DNA of 33,550 bases from Zarea fungicola (taxonomy: Eukaryota; Ascomycota; Sordariomycetes; Hypocreales; Cordycipitaceae): positions 1-33,550 of the forward strand of contig FWCC01000516.1 in the NCBI GenBank assembly GCA_900169235.1, in the 5' to 3' direction. The stretch's first letter is position 1; each line of letters starts with the position of its first letter. Shown here piece after piece: positions 18,640-28,544 of this stretch. The position numbers and the translations under genes were made by a program. A model generated the notes under the pieces. The model did not search any database and was not told where the DNA came from. It saw only the letters and a list, made by a program, of their open reading frames with translations.

Positions 18640-20850
18640 CGGCGCTGCTAACACATTTTCAGGTCTATGTCTGAGTTTGACTTTCTGCATATTGGCATTG
18701 GCTTCACACGAATGCGGCGATGGACTTCAAAGGAGTTGTAACTAGAGGTCTTTCAAAATCGACCTGATTAAAGCTCATGTTATCAACAAGGCGGCGGAAA
18801 TCGCAGTTCTCTTTTGGCAGCTTAACATTTCCTGACGGTAGCCCTTGACATTCCCATGCACTGAAAGAACTAAAATGTTAGAACGTTGCTATCAAAATGA
18901 TGGTGTTAAAAAATATTGGTGCTTTCAGGATGTTCATCTTCAGCGGCACGCCTTTGGGGTCTGGCATTGTGCGGCATAATGCGAGGCTCAATACGAGGCC
19001 ACTTAAATCGATTGCAGCCTATCGGCCTGAGCTTTTTCGTTGCCAGTGTGAAAGTGGGCAGGTCGGCATCACGACGTGGGTGAGTTGAAGCGTTGAAGGG
19101 CCGAAATGCAGCAATTGCGTATATAGCGAATGTGTGCTGTTTTAGACGCAAAGAGAAAATACCTGCCTTTGACTTTGGCGTCCTCCGTATGTGTAAAGAC
19201 AGGGGACCAGTTGCCGGCCATGACAAGATGAAGCGGCCGTAGATCGCGTGTCCTTGTTTCAAGTAGTGGCACGTAACAGGTTGTTTGAGTGTTTGTGGAA
19301 TTGAGTAATTGAGTGGTGTAAGATCCTAAGAAGTACTCGCGGATGCGGAATTTCATATGTCAAAGTTGTCGGGGCTGCCCACTGGGCAGCGTGCGGTCAC
19401 GGTTCTAGGGGCAATAGATAGTGGATGTATTCCTGCTTGGTGACAGCCAGCCCTCATCAGCCACGTGCATAATAAAGCGAGAAAAACTTCAGGTGCCAGA
19501 TGGGACTTTTCCAAGTTGTACCAGCCAGCGCCTCATGCTTGAAGCTGAGCATTTGCTGGGGAGGCTGGGCTCTTAAGGGTCTTTTGCCATGAACACAATG
19601 CTCTTCAAGTATAAGTGGCCACAGTATAGTAAAAATACTGAAGGAAAAAAGGAAGATTGCACTTAAGATCAAGTGACATAAGAGAGCTTTAACTTCAAAG
19701 TTAAAAACACCACAAAATAAAAAGCCAGGCAGCCGGGGGCTACGCCGAGTAGTCAGGACCGTATACCCAGATTTACTCTGAATTGGGATGGGCCGCCAGA
19801 TGCTGTGTGTATTCCAATGTATTGCTACCTGTTGCAGGGTTGAGGCGTATAAGCCTGAGAAATGCAATACTTGAACAGGCGGCGATCTATCCTACCAGTC
19901 TTGGCACGACCATCCGCTTCTGGCACTGATAGCATGATGCAGCTACGGTCGCTAAGACCAGAAACGCCACGGCTAGCCCATCAATGGTGCACCTTCAAGT
20001 CCTATCTGCCATGCGCTTGTAAACTACTGGCTGGTCCGTGTCCCGCTGTCACGCCCTCTTCACCAGTCAGTCCATCATGCACCGTTTTCCTGCTCCATAT
20101 TCATTCATCCACACTGTCGCCTTTTGGTGCATGTCATTGCATTCCAGCTCTCGCTCTTCTACGCATTTCCAAATGGATATACTTGTATGTTTTAATTCCA
20201 AACACTCCCTGGCATTCATTACACAGTTTTCTTGCCTCTTTAGTCCCCGCTGACTTCATCCGTAGAAGAGCAAAGCGCAGCATATGGTTCACAACCAATG
20301 CCAACACCACGAAAACCTTGCAAGCCATCATGCTACAGCCAACAGTCTCGCCAACCCTCAAATTGATGCGAAGCTTTCGTAGAGCGACGTGTCAGTTCAG
20401 TCTTTAATTTGGAAGGGCGACTCACCCGCCGCATTTAACATTCACGCCCTTCACAACGTTTTCGAAAGCAAGAACCACTTCCGCACTGTGGCTTGGGAGA
20501 TTCCAAAGGATTATTTCTCGGGAGCAAGTAATCCACACTCATCTTCGATACAGAAAATTTCTTGCCGCCAGTATCAGAAACACGACGGTATTCAGATGCC
20601 GAGGCACTGCTGATAGGCAATTTGGATGCAGGGTTTGTGGTGGAATCAGTCCCGGCTCTCCCTCTGTCACCCCTGTCCACCTTGCCATCTTCCCATCGCT
20701 GGCTGATACTTAGCCCGGGACCATGATTTTGTGCATATGAGGGATGTACATGCGGGGATGTACGCGGGGGATGCACGGTAACTGGTACAGCCTCACGCTC
20801 AAGACTGGGCGGAGTATATACTGACAGCCAATTCTGCCATAAGTAAAACT
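18640..20850. other. Long stretch without a supported gene
   Basis: Frames on both strands here show no domain, signal peptide or splice structure. At 20569-20613 the sequence CAGTATCAGAAACACGACGG...ATGCCGAGGCACTGC repeats parts of 14241-14262 and 14410-14428, a third copy of that dispersed fragment. Confidence 0.4.
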
Positions 20851-21282
20851 TCAGAAAATGCAAAGTCCCTTTACAGTTCCCTTACAGAAACCGGACTCCA
20901 TGGTCAGCTCTATGTCATCATTGCGCAATCCAGCTGGCTGCTGCTTCATATTGGAAATAAGCTCCAAGAACTTAGTACGTCGCAGTCTTTCCCTGGTCCA
21001 ATTTATTGCTCGTGACAATTTGTCTGAACACGTCCCCCCCAATCTTTGATAGAGGAGTTCGACCATTTCGTTTTGGTGCAAATCAAGCTCTTTGGTATTA
21101 ACAAGTACGTCGCAAAGAAATTTCTCATTTTATCGGAATGCAGCTGCGGCGGCCACGGCGGCGCGCGGCTCGTCGTCTGATAATCTCAATCGGGTCGTCT
21201 TGGCTATTATGTTATGGGAAAAGCCATACTCCAAGAGAGCTTGAATTAAGGAACGAGTCCTTGGATGCAGCTGCGGCGCCAT
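20851..21282 (-). pseudogene. Helix-turn-helix-like relic broken by one TAA
   Basis: Minus-strand ATG at 21282 starts MAPQLHPRTRSLIQALLEYG, followed by FSHNIIAKTTRLRLSDDEP, a helix-turn-helix-like segment of the kind found at transposase N-termini, and an Ala-rich helix (RAAVAAAAAFR). The frame stops at TAA 21132-21130 and then continues in the same frame with NEKFLCDVLVNTKELDLHQN and helical, charged sequence to a stop at 20853-20851. With Gln (CAA) in place of the stop it would be one frame of 143 residues. CAA to TAA is again a CpA to TpA change. It may be a relic of a transposase or DNA-binding protein; the family is uncertain. Confidence 0.45.
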
Positions 21283-21468
21283 AATCTGATTAAATACAAA
21301 GAGCCAGTTTGCCAAAAACAGTATAAACTGGCGGGAATGTCGAACACGTCGAAGGTAACTTACACCTTCTATTTTAGCGTATGTCACGAATCACATTGAG
21401 CCAGACAAAGAGTGCTGTCAGCTAAGTTAGAGTTACCAGCCACATTCGTCACAACCCATATTTGTTCA

Positions 21469-21490
21469 CCTTTTTTTTTTAAAAAAAAAT
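21469..21490. repeat. A/T homopolymer palindrome
   Basis: A run of about eleven T is followed directly by about ten A, giving a self-complementary tract. It is probably a simple-sequence palindrome; nothing links it to a gene end. Confidence 0.5.
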
Positions 21491-21704
21491 ATCGTTTACC
21501 AAAAGAGAGAAACTTAGCCCGCCTCTTAGTGAACAGAGGAAGGCAAAATGAATGTCCCTTTTTTGTCACATTAAAGAATATTGCCGTTTGCTGCCATTTT
21601 AGGCTGCGGCGTAACGCCGCTAGGTACCTATGTTCTCAGTACATACTGTGCCGGCTGAAATGAACAATCAAGGGATGTTTCTATTCTCGTTTTGGGCACG
21701 GGCC

Positions 21705-21748
21705 AGATGTGGCTTTGTACAGCGTGATAACTGTTGTGGCAATGTACT
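21705..21748 (+). repeat. Direct repeat with transition differences, copy 1
   Basis: GATGTGGCTTTGTACAGCGTGATAA followed by CTGTTGTGGCAATGTAC in short form. It matches 22205-22267, which carries ten more bases in the middle. Most substitutions are C/T or G/A, which fits repeat-induced point mutation. Confidence 0.6.
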
Positions 21749-22204
21749 TTCCTCCACAAGCCTCAGACGCAGTGGCCACTGGTGCCTTATCTCCAGGGAG
21801 TCGCGGCCGTGGAATTTCAAGATTCAGTCTCCTTGGCCACATAATCCTTGCACATTCACTTGCGCCAGGAATCTCGATCTTCGTATTTGTTCCATCATGT
21901 CTTGGTGGAAAGGTTTGTGCATGTGTCTCCGTACAAAGTGCAAACGCCTTGCGCGCTACGACTCCCATGCCTTAGCTTTGAGGAATCGACTACTGGTATC
22001 ATGGCCTGCCCGTCCGGCGACATTGCAGCTAGGGCACATTCAGGACTCAGGACAGCACATCACGCCTCTCTGCTCGCTGTTCTGTCTGCCTTGCAAAATG
22101 AACGAGGCGATTATCTTTCGCGGCCCTTGTTGTTTCGACGACCGCATCGCCACTGATCCCTGAAGGGTAGCTGCCTACCCGTTATGTACTTGTATTGTTG
22201 CTCT
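21749..22204. other. Intergenic stretch between direct repeats
   Basis: Overlapping frames in all three plus phases, including a hydrophobic one at 21709-21975 (ISRFSLLGHIILAHSLAPGI), are mutually exclusive and none has family support. Nothing is called. Confidence 0.4.
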
Positions 22205-22267
22205 GGCCACATGCAGGTGTGGCTTCGCACGGTGTGATAAGTAATGCCCGCTGTTGTGGCAATGTAC
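22205..22267 (+). repeat. Direct repeat with transition differences, copy 2
   Basis: Partner of 21705-21748. It shares the exact 17-mer CTGTTGTGGCAATGTAC and has GTGTGGCTTCGCACGG where copy 1 has ATGTGGCTTTGTACAG. Confidence 0.6.
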
Positions 22268-22477
22268 ATAGATCCAGCCGATTTTGGCTCAAAGAAATAT
22301 CAAGCAGGTCAAGGAGCCAAAAGTTGGTCAGGCCAGGCCCTATCCCTTTTGGACCCATTTACATTCAGATCCATTTGTAGCTGTAAGTAAGCAACTTATC
22401 GCTACAACTATGTCGCCGCCAAAAGCTGAAATAGACCGTCTACTGATTTTTGCTCAATTTGATGCGACGAGGAAATA

Positions 22478-22637
22478 CCCGTAAAAACCGAAATGTCGCG
22501 GGTGTAGCTACATAACAATTTTAGTGGGTGTCACTTTTGGCTACTCTCTATAAAGCCAGAAATAGCGGTTATGTGTTCCCCACCTTGTAACTAAGACTCA
22601 CTAAATGCACTAGCGACACCCATAACGGTTTTTACGG
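22478..22637. mobile_element. 160-bp MITE with TA target site (Tc1/mariner type)
   Basis: The ends are inverted: CCGTAAAAACCG at 22479-22490 and CGGTTTTTACGG at 22626-22637. Similarity continues inward imperfectly (GGGTGTAGCTA versus, in reverse complement, GGGTGTCGCTA; then TTTAGTG). Both outer flanks are TA (22476-22477 and 22638-22639), the target duplication of Tc1/mariner/pogo elements. No coding capacity. It directly abuts the first recognisable codons of the LINE. Confidence 0.7.
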
Positions 22638-22638
22638 T

Positions 22639-23887
22639 AACGGGGTGTGCAAAGAACGATTACTGCAACGAATGAGAGCTAGAGGCATACCCGGAAAGTT
22701 AGTACGATGGATTGATTCCTTTTGCTCTAATCGCACAGCAACCATCCTGGTGAACGGGCATCTGTCTGATATCCGCGAGTTACACCAAGCAGGGCTCCCG
22801 CAAGGTTCGCCTCTTTCACCAAGCTGTTATAATTTTTTCAATGCAGACTTGGTGCAAAGACGAATTGATGCCAATGGAGGGGCAATAGCCTTCATAGAGA
22901 TGACTTTACTGCCTGGGTGACAGGGCCGACAGCGCACAGTAATAGAGACAAGATAAACAGCATTATCGAAGACGCGCTGAAGTGGGAAAAGCGAAGCGGT
23001 GCGACATTCGAAACAGACAAAACAGTCATTATCCATTTCACTCGCAACGCACGATTAGTCGACCTAACGCCGATTGTGATTAGAGGACAAGCAGTTACGC
23101 CCAAAGACCACGTCAAGATACTAGGCGTTATTATGGATTCTGGACTTAGGTTTAAACAGCAAGTCGCCTGGGTAGTGACCCAAGGGCTTGAACGAGCGAT
23201 GGAACTAAAACGAATCCCTGGTCTTTCCGCTGCAACAGCCAGACAGTTATTCACTGCCACAGTGGTGCCAGTGGTCGACTACGCCTCAAATATCTGGATG
23301 CACGTATGCCAGGACAAATTAATCGGACCAATCAATCGAGTTCAAAAAGCTGGTGCGCAGGCCATCGTTGGAACGTTCATGAAGGTCGCGACTGCAGTGG
23401 CGGAGGCGGAAGCCAGCCTCATAAGTGTTGCAGAGCGACACTGGAAGAGAGTAATCAAGATGTGGTTGGTGATCCATCCTCTCCGCAGGGTAACAGGACG
23501 CATGAGAAAATTCTACGCCAAACATCGATCGCCGCTATACCAGGTCACACGTAGATTAGTCGGCGTACCGACAGATCAATTGGAATGCATCCTGCCCTTT
23601 ACAATAAAACCATGGAAGAAGAGGATTGCAACCGTTAACGCTAAGGTCGGCGAAGACCGGCCTGCAAAAGGAGACGTGGTTGTGGCGACAAGTAGCTCCG
23701 CGCGCAACGATGTCGTCGGGGGGTGGGGGGAGTTATTCACTGTTCAAACACGCCACAACAAAGTGCAAGACAGATGGTGTTCTCGTTCACTCTTGGGCCA
23801 AGAAAGGAGCAAAGTCCATTTTCAGGAGCATTAGCGGCCATGGCCTATGTACTGGGGCATATACCAAGTGGCTACAAGCGTGTGACT
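22639..23887 (+). mobile_element. Tad-type LINE relic, 5' part (reverse transcriptase to RNase H start)
   Basis: The frame from 22639 reads NGVCKERLLQRMRARGIP and AGLPQGSPLSP, reverse-transcriptase motifs of Tad/I-clade non-LTR elements. At about 22897 the frame slips by one base exactly before the catalytic Asp-Asp; the next frame reads DDFTAWVTGPTAHSN from 22899 and runs on through the thumb region to 23834. A second slip lies in the G-rich tract 23716-23730, after which MGGVIHCSN and FTLGPRKEQSPFSGALAAMA continue into RNase H. The expected RNase H Glu in SGxLAAMA is Ala here. The ORF1, endonuclease and N-terminal RT parts are missing; a faint RT motif A (FDATRKY) may remain left of the MITE. 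The RNase H coding is cut at 23887 by the hAT insertion. The element is inactive. Confidence 0.85.
23880..23887 (+). repeat. hAT target-site duplication, left copy
   Basis: GTGTGACT, identical to 26750-26757. Collapsing the two copies restores GYKRVTILSRNRAAVQ in the LINE RNase H. Confidence 0.95.
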
Positions 23888-24044
23888 CAGTGTTGGACTG
23901 AAACGTTTCAATCAATTGAAACGGTTTCAAGTTTCAATTGAAACGAGCTTTTGGTCGTTTCAATGAAACGCTAGTGAAACCTTACATTCCACGTTTCAGT
24001 TGTTTCAATGGTTTCAATGGTTTCTGTAACTCAGCCAAAAAGGA

Positions 24045-24050
24045 TATAAA
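24045..24050 (+). promoter_or_regulatory. TATA box of the hAT transposase gene
   Basis: TATAAA 66 bases before the ATG at 24111, just inside the subterminal repeat region. Confidence 0.5.
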
Positions 24051-24110
24051 GTAGTGTTTAGCACCGCGTAGAACGATTTCCCTATTCATACAACGTAATG
24101 AATTTCTGCC

Positions 24111-26614
24111 ATGGCGTCATCTATTAATGAAGATGCGATTTCCGCCGCCAATTCCAGTCAATTTGACGATCTTTCTCCTGCTGAACATGGCTGCCTTGAT
24201 GCTGAACTTGAGGCATTAGACCAGAGCTCTGCAAACTCAAGGAAGCGCCCTCACGAGAAGAAGTGCACCGAGGTCTGGTCCTATTCTCGCAAGCCTAAGG
24301 GTGCGGAGAGGGAAAAGGATCAATGGAAACATCAGATCTGGTATTGTGGCCAAATAGTTGGACATGGTAACAGAACTAGGCCTTGTCCTTACTCTTCAAC
24401 AAACCTGCAGCGCATTCGGGAGCACCTGACAAAGAATCACTTTATTACCCTCGGCAATGGTGATGGTGAGCCACTTGCAAAGCGTCAGGCTACACTTCTT
24501 CGAGGCTTCGACATTCAGAAGGCACAGCCATCCTCTCAGTTTACAACCGTAGAGAGGCAACTCCTTCGACGGGTACTCGAGAAGGAGGACATTACAGAGA
24601 AGCTCATCCGCCTCCTCGCAAGCAATAATCAGTCTCTACGTAGCGTAGAATGGAAGGAGTTTATCGAGTTCTCTAATACGCTCAACCCTTTTGCGAGCGA
24701 GATCTTACCCGACCGGAAGCAGGCTAAGGAAACTCTTGTTTCTATCTATCGAAAGTGCGTATCTTGCCCTAGTAGAGCTACTGACTAGTTGCTAATAGAC
24801 CTAGATACAAGCGTAGAGTCATGCGCCGTCTCCGAAATTCTCTGTCAAAGATCCACTTCTCCGTCGATATTTGGTCTTCTCCTACGCGTACAAATCTACA
24901 GGCCATCTGCTGCCACTTCCTTGACGAAAAGACACGGAAGGTCACCAAGGCTTGTCTAGCCTTAGCCAACCATCCAGAGCAATACCGGGCGGAAGAGCAG
25001 GCAGACGCGTTCTTGCGCGTCATCAAAGAGTACAATATCTCCCACAACCGTATCGGGGCCTTCATAAGTGACAACCACGGCAGCAACGATAAGATGATTC
25101 GCATTCTTAAGAAGGATATTGAAGAGTTGCCACCAGTTGAGCACATCCGCGTCCGCTGCCTCGGTCATGTCATCAATCTCGCTGCTGGCGCCTTCATTTA
25201 CAAGCAGAACAATGAGGCAGATGAGCTCTCCAAACAGGTTCTGGCAACACAAGGGAAGAAAAAGGACAAGGACGAGATCAAAACTCCATCCGAATGGCGA
25301 AAATTAGGCCCAGTTGGCAAACTCTTCAACCTTGTCAAACTCATCCACGCGTCTAACGCAAACATCAACTCATTCACGAATATCACAGGTTGTCAAATGC
25401 CTCTTCCTAACGCGACAAGGTGGAACAGCTGGTTCATTATGATCCACAAGGCTCTTACGCTTCGCAAAGGAATCATTCAGTGGTCGACTTCCAGAAAATC
25501 CGCGCAGGAGGATTGCCTCAGTCACGATGAGTGGAGAGAACTCTTCAATTACAAGAACTTCCTACTTCCATTTTGGCAAGCGACAAAGGCCGCCGAGGGT
25601 GACCGTGCATCTCTTCAATCAGTACAGATTTCAATGGACTACCTCGCAGGCCACTACGCCAAAGCCACGGAGTTTCACAAGGACGATGCCTCAACCAAAG
25701 TTCGCATTCTCACCTCTCATCTCACCTTTGACAAATACTACGGCATGACGGATCGAGCGCCTCTCTATGCGGCTTCCATCCTTTTACACCCTAGCCTTCG
25801 TCGATCGTACCTTGACAAACAGTGGTCAGCTCTCTCTACCAAAAATGAGACACCGTATACTGAGAACGCAGTCAAGGCAACCACCTCGCTTTGGGAAAAG
25901 TACAAGCCAAAGGACGGCGAGGCTAAGGGTGGCTCAAAGCCAGGCGCGCTATCCGGCTTTGACATGTTCATGCAGAGTGTTCTTCAGGATAACTCAACAT
26001 GTGATGAATTTGAGAGATTTATCCAGGTAATTTCACTTGTTTCCCTTGCAATATACTGGAATTAATAAGAATAGGGCGATAAGTTCCCCATCCATCGCTC
26101 TCCACTCGAGTGGTGGCTTGAACCCACACAAGGAGACATGTACCCAACCCTTCAACAATTCGCCATTGACGTCTTTACGATCCCCCCCATGTCCGCGGAG
26201 CCTGAGCGACTTTTCTCAGGTGGGAGAAGGACTGTCTCATGGACACGGTGTCGCCTCTCCGCGTTCACAATTGAGATGCTCGAGTGCGTCAAGCACTGGA
26301 TCAAGAACGGCCTGGACGAGCCAATCGAGGGTGAAGAGGACGAGGATATCGTCGAGCTGTTACCCGAGGAGCTTACGCAGGTGGAAGCAGATTGGGACGA
26401 GCTAGCTACTGGCAATCTTGCTGAGCATGTTCGCAGAGCCGCCCTAGATGAAGATCTAGATGGCACGGTCAGCCGTGCAGAGCTCTTCGCAATGGATGCT
26501 ATACCTCTTGTTGGCCAAGACGACGACAACGACATTTTTAATAGCGAGGGAGAGCCGGAGGAGGTATACGATGTGGACGAGGGCGTGTGCGAAGATCTGG
26601 ACGACGGAGAGTAA
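24111..26614 (+). CDS. hAT transposase, three exons, 803 residues
   Basis: Exons 24111-24754, 24799-26026 and 26075-26614 join in frame. It cuts and pastes hAT elements in the nucleus. The N-terminus has a BED-type finger (Cys79, Cys92, His105, His110; CPYSSTNLQRIREHLTKNH). The RNase H-like core shows the first catalytic Asp at 238 (FSVDIW), the second at 306 (ISDNHGSND), the hAT CxxH motif at 335-338 (CLGH) and the RW motif at 422-423 (NATRWNSW). The C-terminal dimerisation domain reads YPTLQQFAIDVFTIPPMSAE, followed by PERLFSG, with Glu668 in the position likely to be the catalytic Glu. An acidic tail follows. Length is typical of fungal hAT transposases. All key residues are present, so I see no reason it should be inactive. 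Confidence 0.92.
24755..24798 (+). other. Intron 1 of the hAT transposase
   Basis: 44 bp, GTGCGT...AATAG, with branch-like TACTGAC; phase 2. Removal joins IYRK to PRYKRRVMRRL. Confidence 0.7.
26027..26074 (+). other. Intron 2 of the hAT transposase
   Basis: 48 bp, GTAATT...AATAG, phase 0. Removal joins FERFIQ to GDKFPIHRSPLEWW, restoring the region before the dimerisation domain. Confidence 0.75.
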
Positions 26615-26749
26615 TATTCAACACCATATTTCGATGAAACAACAGAAACAATTGAAACAATTGAAACTGAAACTGAAACCATGGTTCTCTATTGAAACTG
26701 AAACTGAAACGAGGCTCTGTTTCAGTTTCAATGGTTTCTGTCCAACACT

Positions 26750-26757
26750 GGTGTGAC
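26750..26757 (+). repeat. hAT target-site duplication, right copy
   Basis: GTGTGACT, directly after the right inverted repeat CCAACACTG. Confidence 0.95.
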
Positions 26758-27779
26758 TATTCTGTCAAGAAACCGAGCTGCGGTACAGGCTTTGACGAAC
26801 CCACGCCAACAATCAGGACAAGAATTTACCCGCTGTATATACGACTCAATACAGGCTCACCAAGAAAATGGAGTCTTCATATCTGTCATGTGGATGCCGA
26901 CAGAAAGCGACAACGAGTTCCTCGACATGGCGAAAAGGAAAGCGAAGGAAGCTACGCGAGAGGGAGCCAGACCTGAACGTCAATTTCCAGCGATGCTCTC
27001 CACCATTTTTAACATTGAGAGGAGCAAATTAACAGCCCAAAGATGTCTTCCAGAAAAAGTAGGCAAATATTCGAAAAGCATTGATGCCGCTTTGCCAGGT
27101 GAACATACTAGGACACTGTACGAAAAACTACCATGGAACGAACGGACGGTTCTTGCCCAACTGAGGACGTGCATGATCAGGCTCAATGGGTATTTACACC
27201 AGATACGAGTGGTACCGTCAAGTCAATGCGACTGTGGACTGGAAAGCGAAACTATTAAGCACTTCCTCTTCCGCTGCCCAAAGTGGGAGATGTATCGAAA
27301 GGAAATGACAGAATGCACTGAAACACAAAGAGGCAACATCTCGTTCTACGTTGGAGGGAAAGCTCCTTCAGATGGGCCAAAATGGAAGCCAAATATGAAG
27401 GCCGTTGAGGCCACAATACGCTTTGTACTTGCAACCGGCCGCTTAAGCAACAACTAGAAGCATTGCAACAGCTGTCACTTTACGCACTAACATCACCCAC
27501 AACACTCGCGTCGCTGATAGCAGGCGCCGCTTTAGCCGCTGTAGATAGGACGCTAAACACTTGGAGAGCAACCTTCAGGCCAGCCAGCTAATACGAGCAC
27601 CACACGAGAATCCGTGCTACCAAGAAAGAAACATGAGCAGGAGCAGAAATGGGCAAATGATCGTTTATGGGCTAGCAGGAGTCAGAGACACTAATTTTGG
27701 ACATGTACAAGTAACATAGCTAGTGAGCCCTATTGGCCGCACGGCCACCGGGCGTAATAAACTTTTGGTTTGGTTTGGT
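26758..27779 (+). mobile_element. Tad-type LINE relic, 3' part (RNase H end, zinc knuckle, 3' tail)
   Basis: Continues the RNase H frame of 22639-23887 across the hAT: SRNRAAVQALTNPRQQSGQE, then a charged region, then LRTCMIRLNGYLHQI and the C-terminal zinc-binding signature CDCGLESETIKHFLFRCPKW. The frame ends at TAG 27455-27457. A 3' UTR of about 320 bases follows and ends in ACTTTTGGTTTGGTTTGGT at about 27761-27779, a short TTTGG repeat tail typical of LINE 3' ends in place of poly(A). This part has no frame breaks of its own. Confidence 0.85.
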
Positions 27780-28544
27780 ACTGGTATCCTACGTTGTTTG
27801 ACGTCTAAGATCTACCATTCCCAGGCGAAGGTGAAACTACGCACAATGCGCCGCTTTCGTTGCTGTGACACGGACCAACGGAATTCGTTTAAAACGCCAT
27901 ACCACTTTAGATCGATAACGCCTCGAATTTCCCTTTCAACCAACATTTGAGATATTTCATATTTCTGAAAGATCTCTTGCGACGAATGTCGGTTGATGAT
28001 GCCAGGTGGCAATTAATACGGAAGCAGATGTGCACGTAACGTTGGAAGAATTCTTATAGGGTAGGCGATTCGGAAATTATAGTGTCTACAATACACCAAA
28101 GCACCCCGCCGTTCCGCAAGCGTCGCTCAAAGCTAGACATTGACTAGCCAGTAATGAGGAAATGTCGTAGTAACTGGAACAAGCTATCAGAAATAAGCGA
28201 GACGTGGAATTTAGCTACAATCACCATAACATTTAAAGCATGTATACTGAGAGCAAGGGGAGCGCCACAGTCAACCAACTGGAGGATCTGCAAGCTAGAA
28301 TTGGAGATGGGGCTGTTCTCAGCCGCGGCGATACATGCATGGTTCATGAAGCTACGACAGAAGGCAAGGGATAAGTAGAAGATTTTTGCTCGGGGTCGAC
28401 TTCATTAGGTTGCGTCGCCATGTTTGGTAAGCAAGGATTTTGATAATAAGAGACTCGTAAATGCAGTGGCCAACATGGCACTGGCATTATCCACACAGGG
28501 TGCCGTGTAAATGACATACTCTGTGTACTATACATTGCGATTTA
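27780..28544. other. Intergenic stretch
   Basis: A 74-codon ATG frame at 28154-28378 (MRKCRSNWNKLSEISETWN...) is the only candidate. It has no recognisable domain and is not called. No LINE target duplication could be matched here because the element lacks its 5' end. Confidence 0.4.

Larger units (their letters stand above)
23888..26749 (+). mobile_element. Full-length hAT transposon, 2,862 bp
   Basis: Terminal inverted repeats CAGTGTTGGACTGAAAC (left) and CAGTGTTGGACAGAAAC (right, reverse complement) match at 16 of 17 positions, and the element is flanked by perfect 8-bp duplications GTGTGACT, the hAT hallmark. Subterminal regions carry many copies of GTTTCAAT / ATTGAAAC / GAAACTGAAAC in both orientations within about 120 bases of each end, the likely transposase-binding sites. 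It carries one spliced transposase gene with no nonsense or frameshift change. The intact ends, duplications and gene suggest recent arrival and possible activity. Confidence 0.95.

Noticed and set aside
21469..21490. T-run/A-run palindrome as a transcription terminator
   Set aside because: Fungal RNA polymerase II genes do not use such hairpins, and no gene ends nearby.
26152..26682. 176-codon Ser-rich minus-strand frame over the hAT 3' end
   Set aside because: It is antisense to the acidic C-terminus of the transposase; Ser-rich composition comes from reading GAG/GAC codons backwards.
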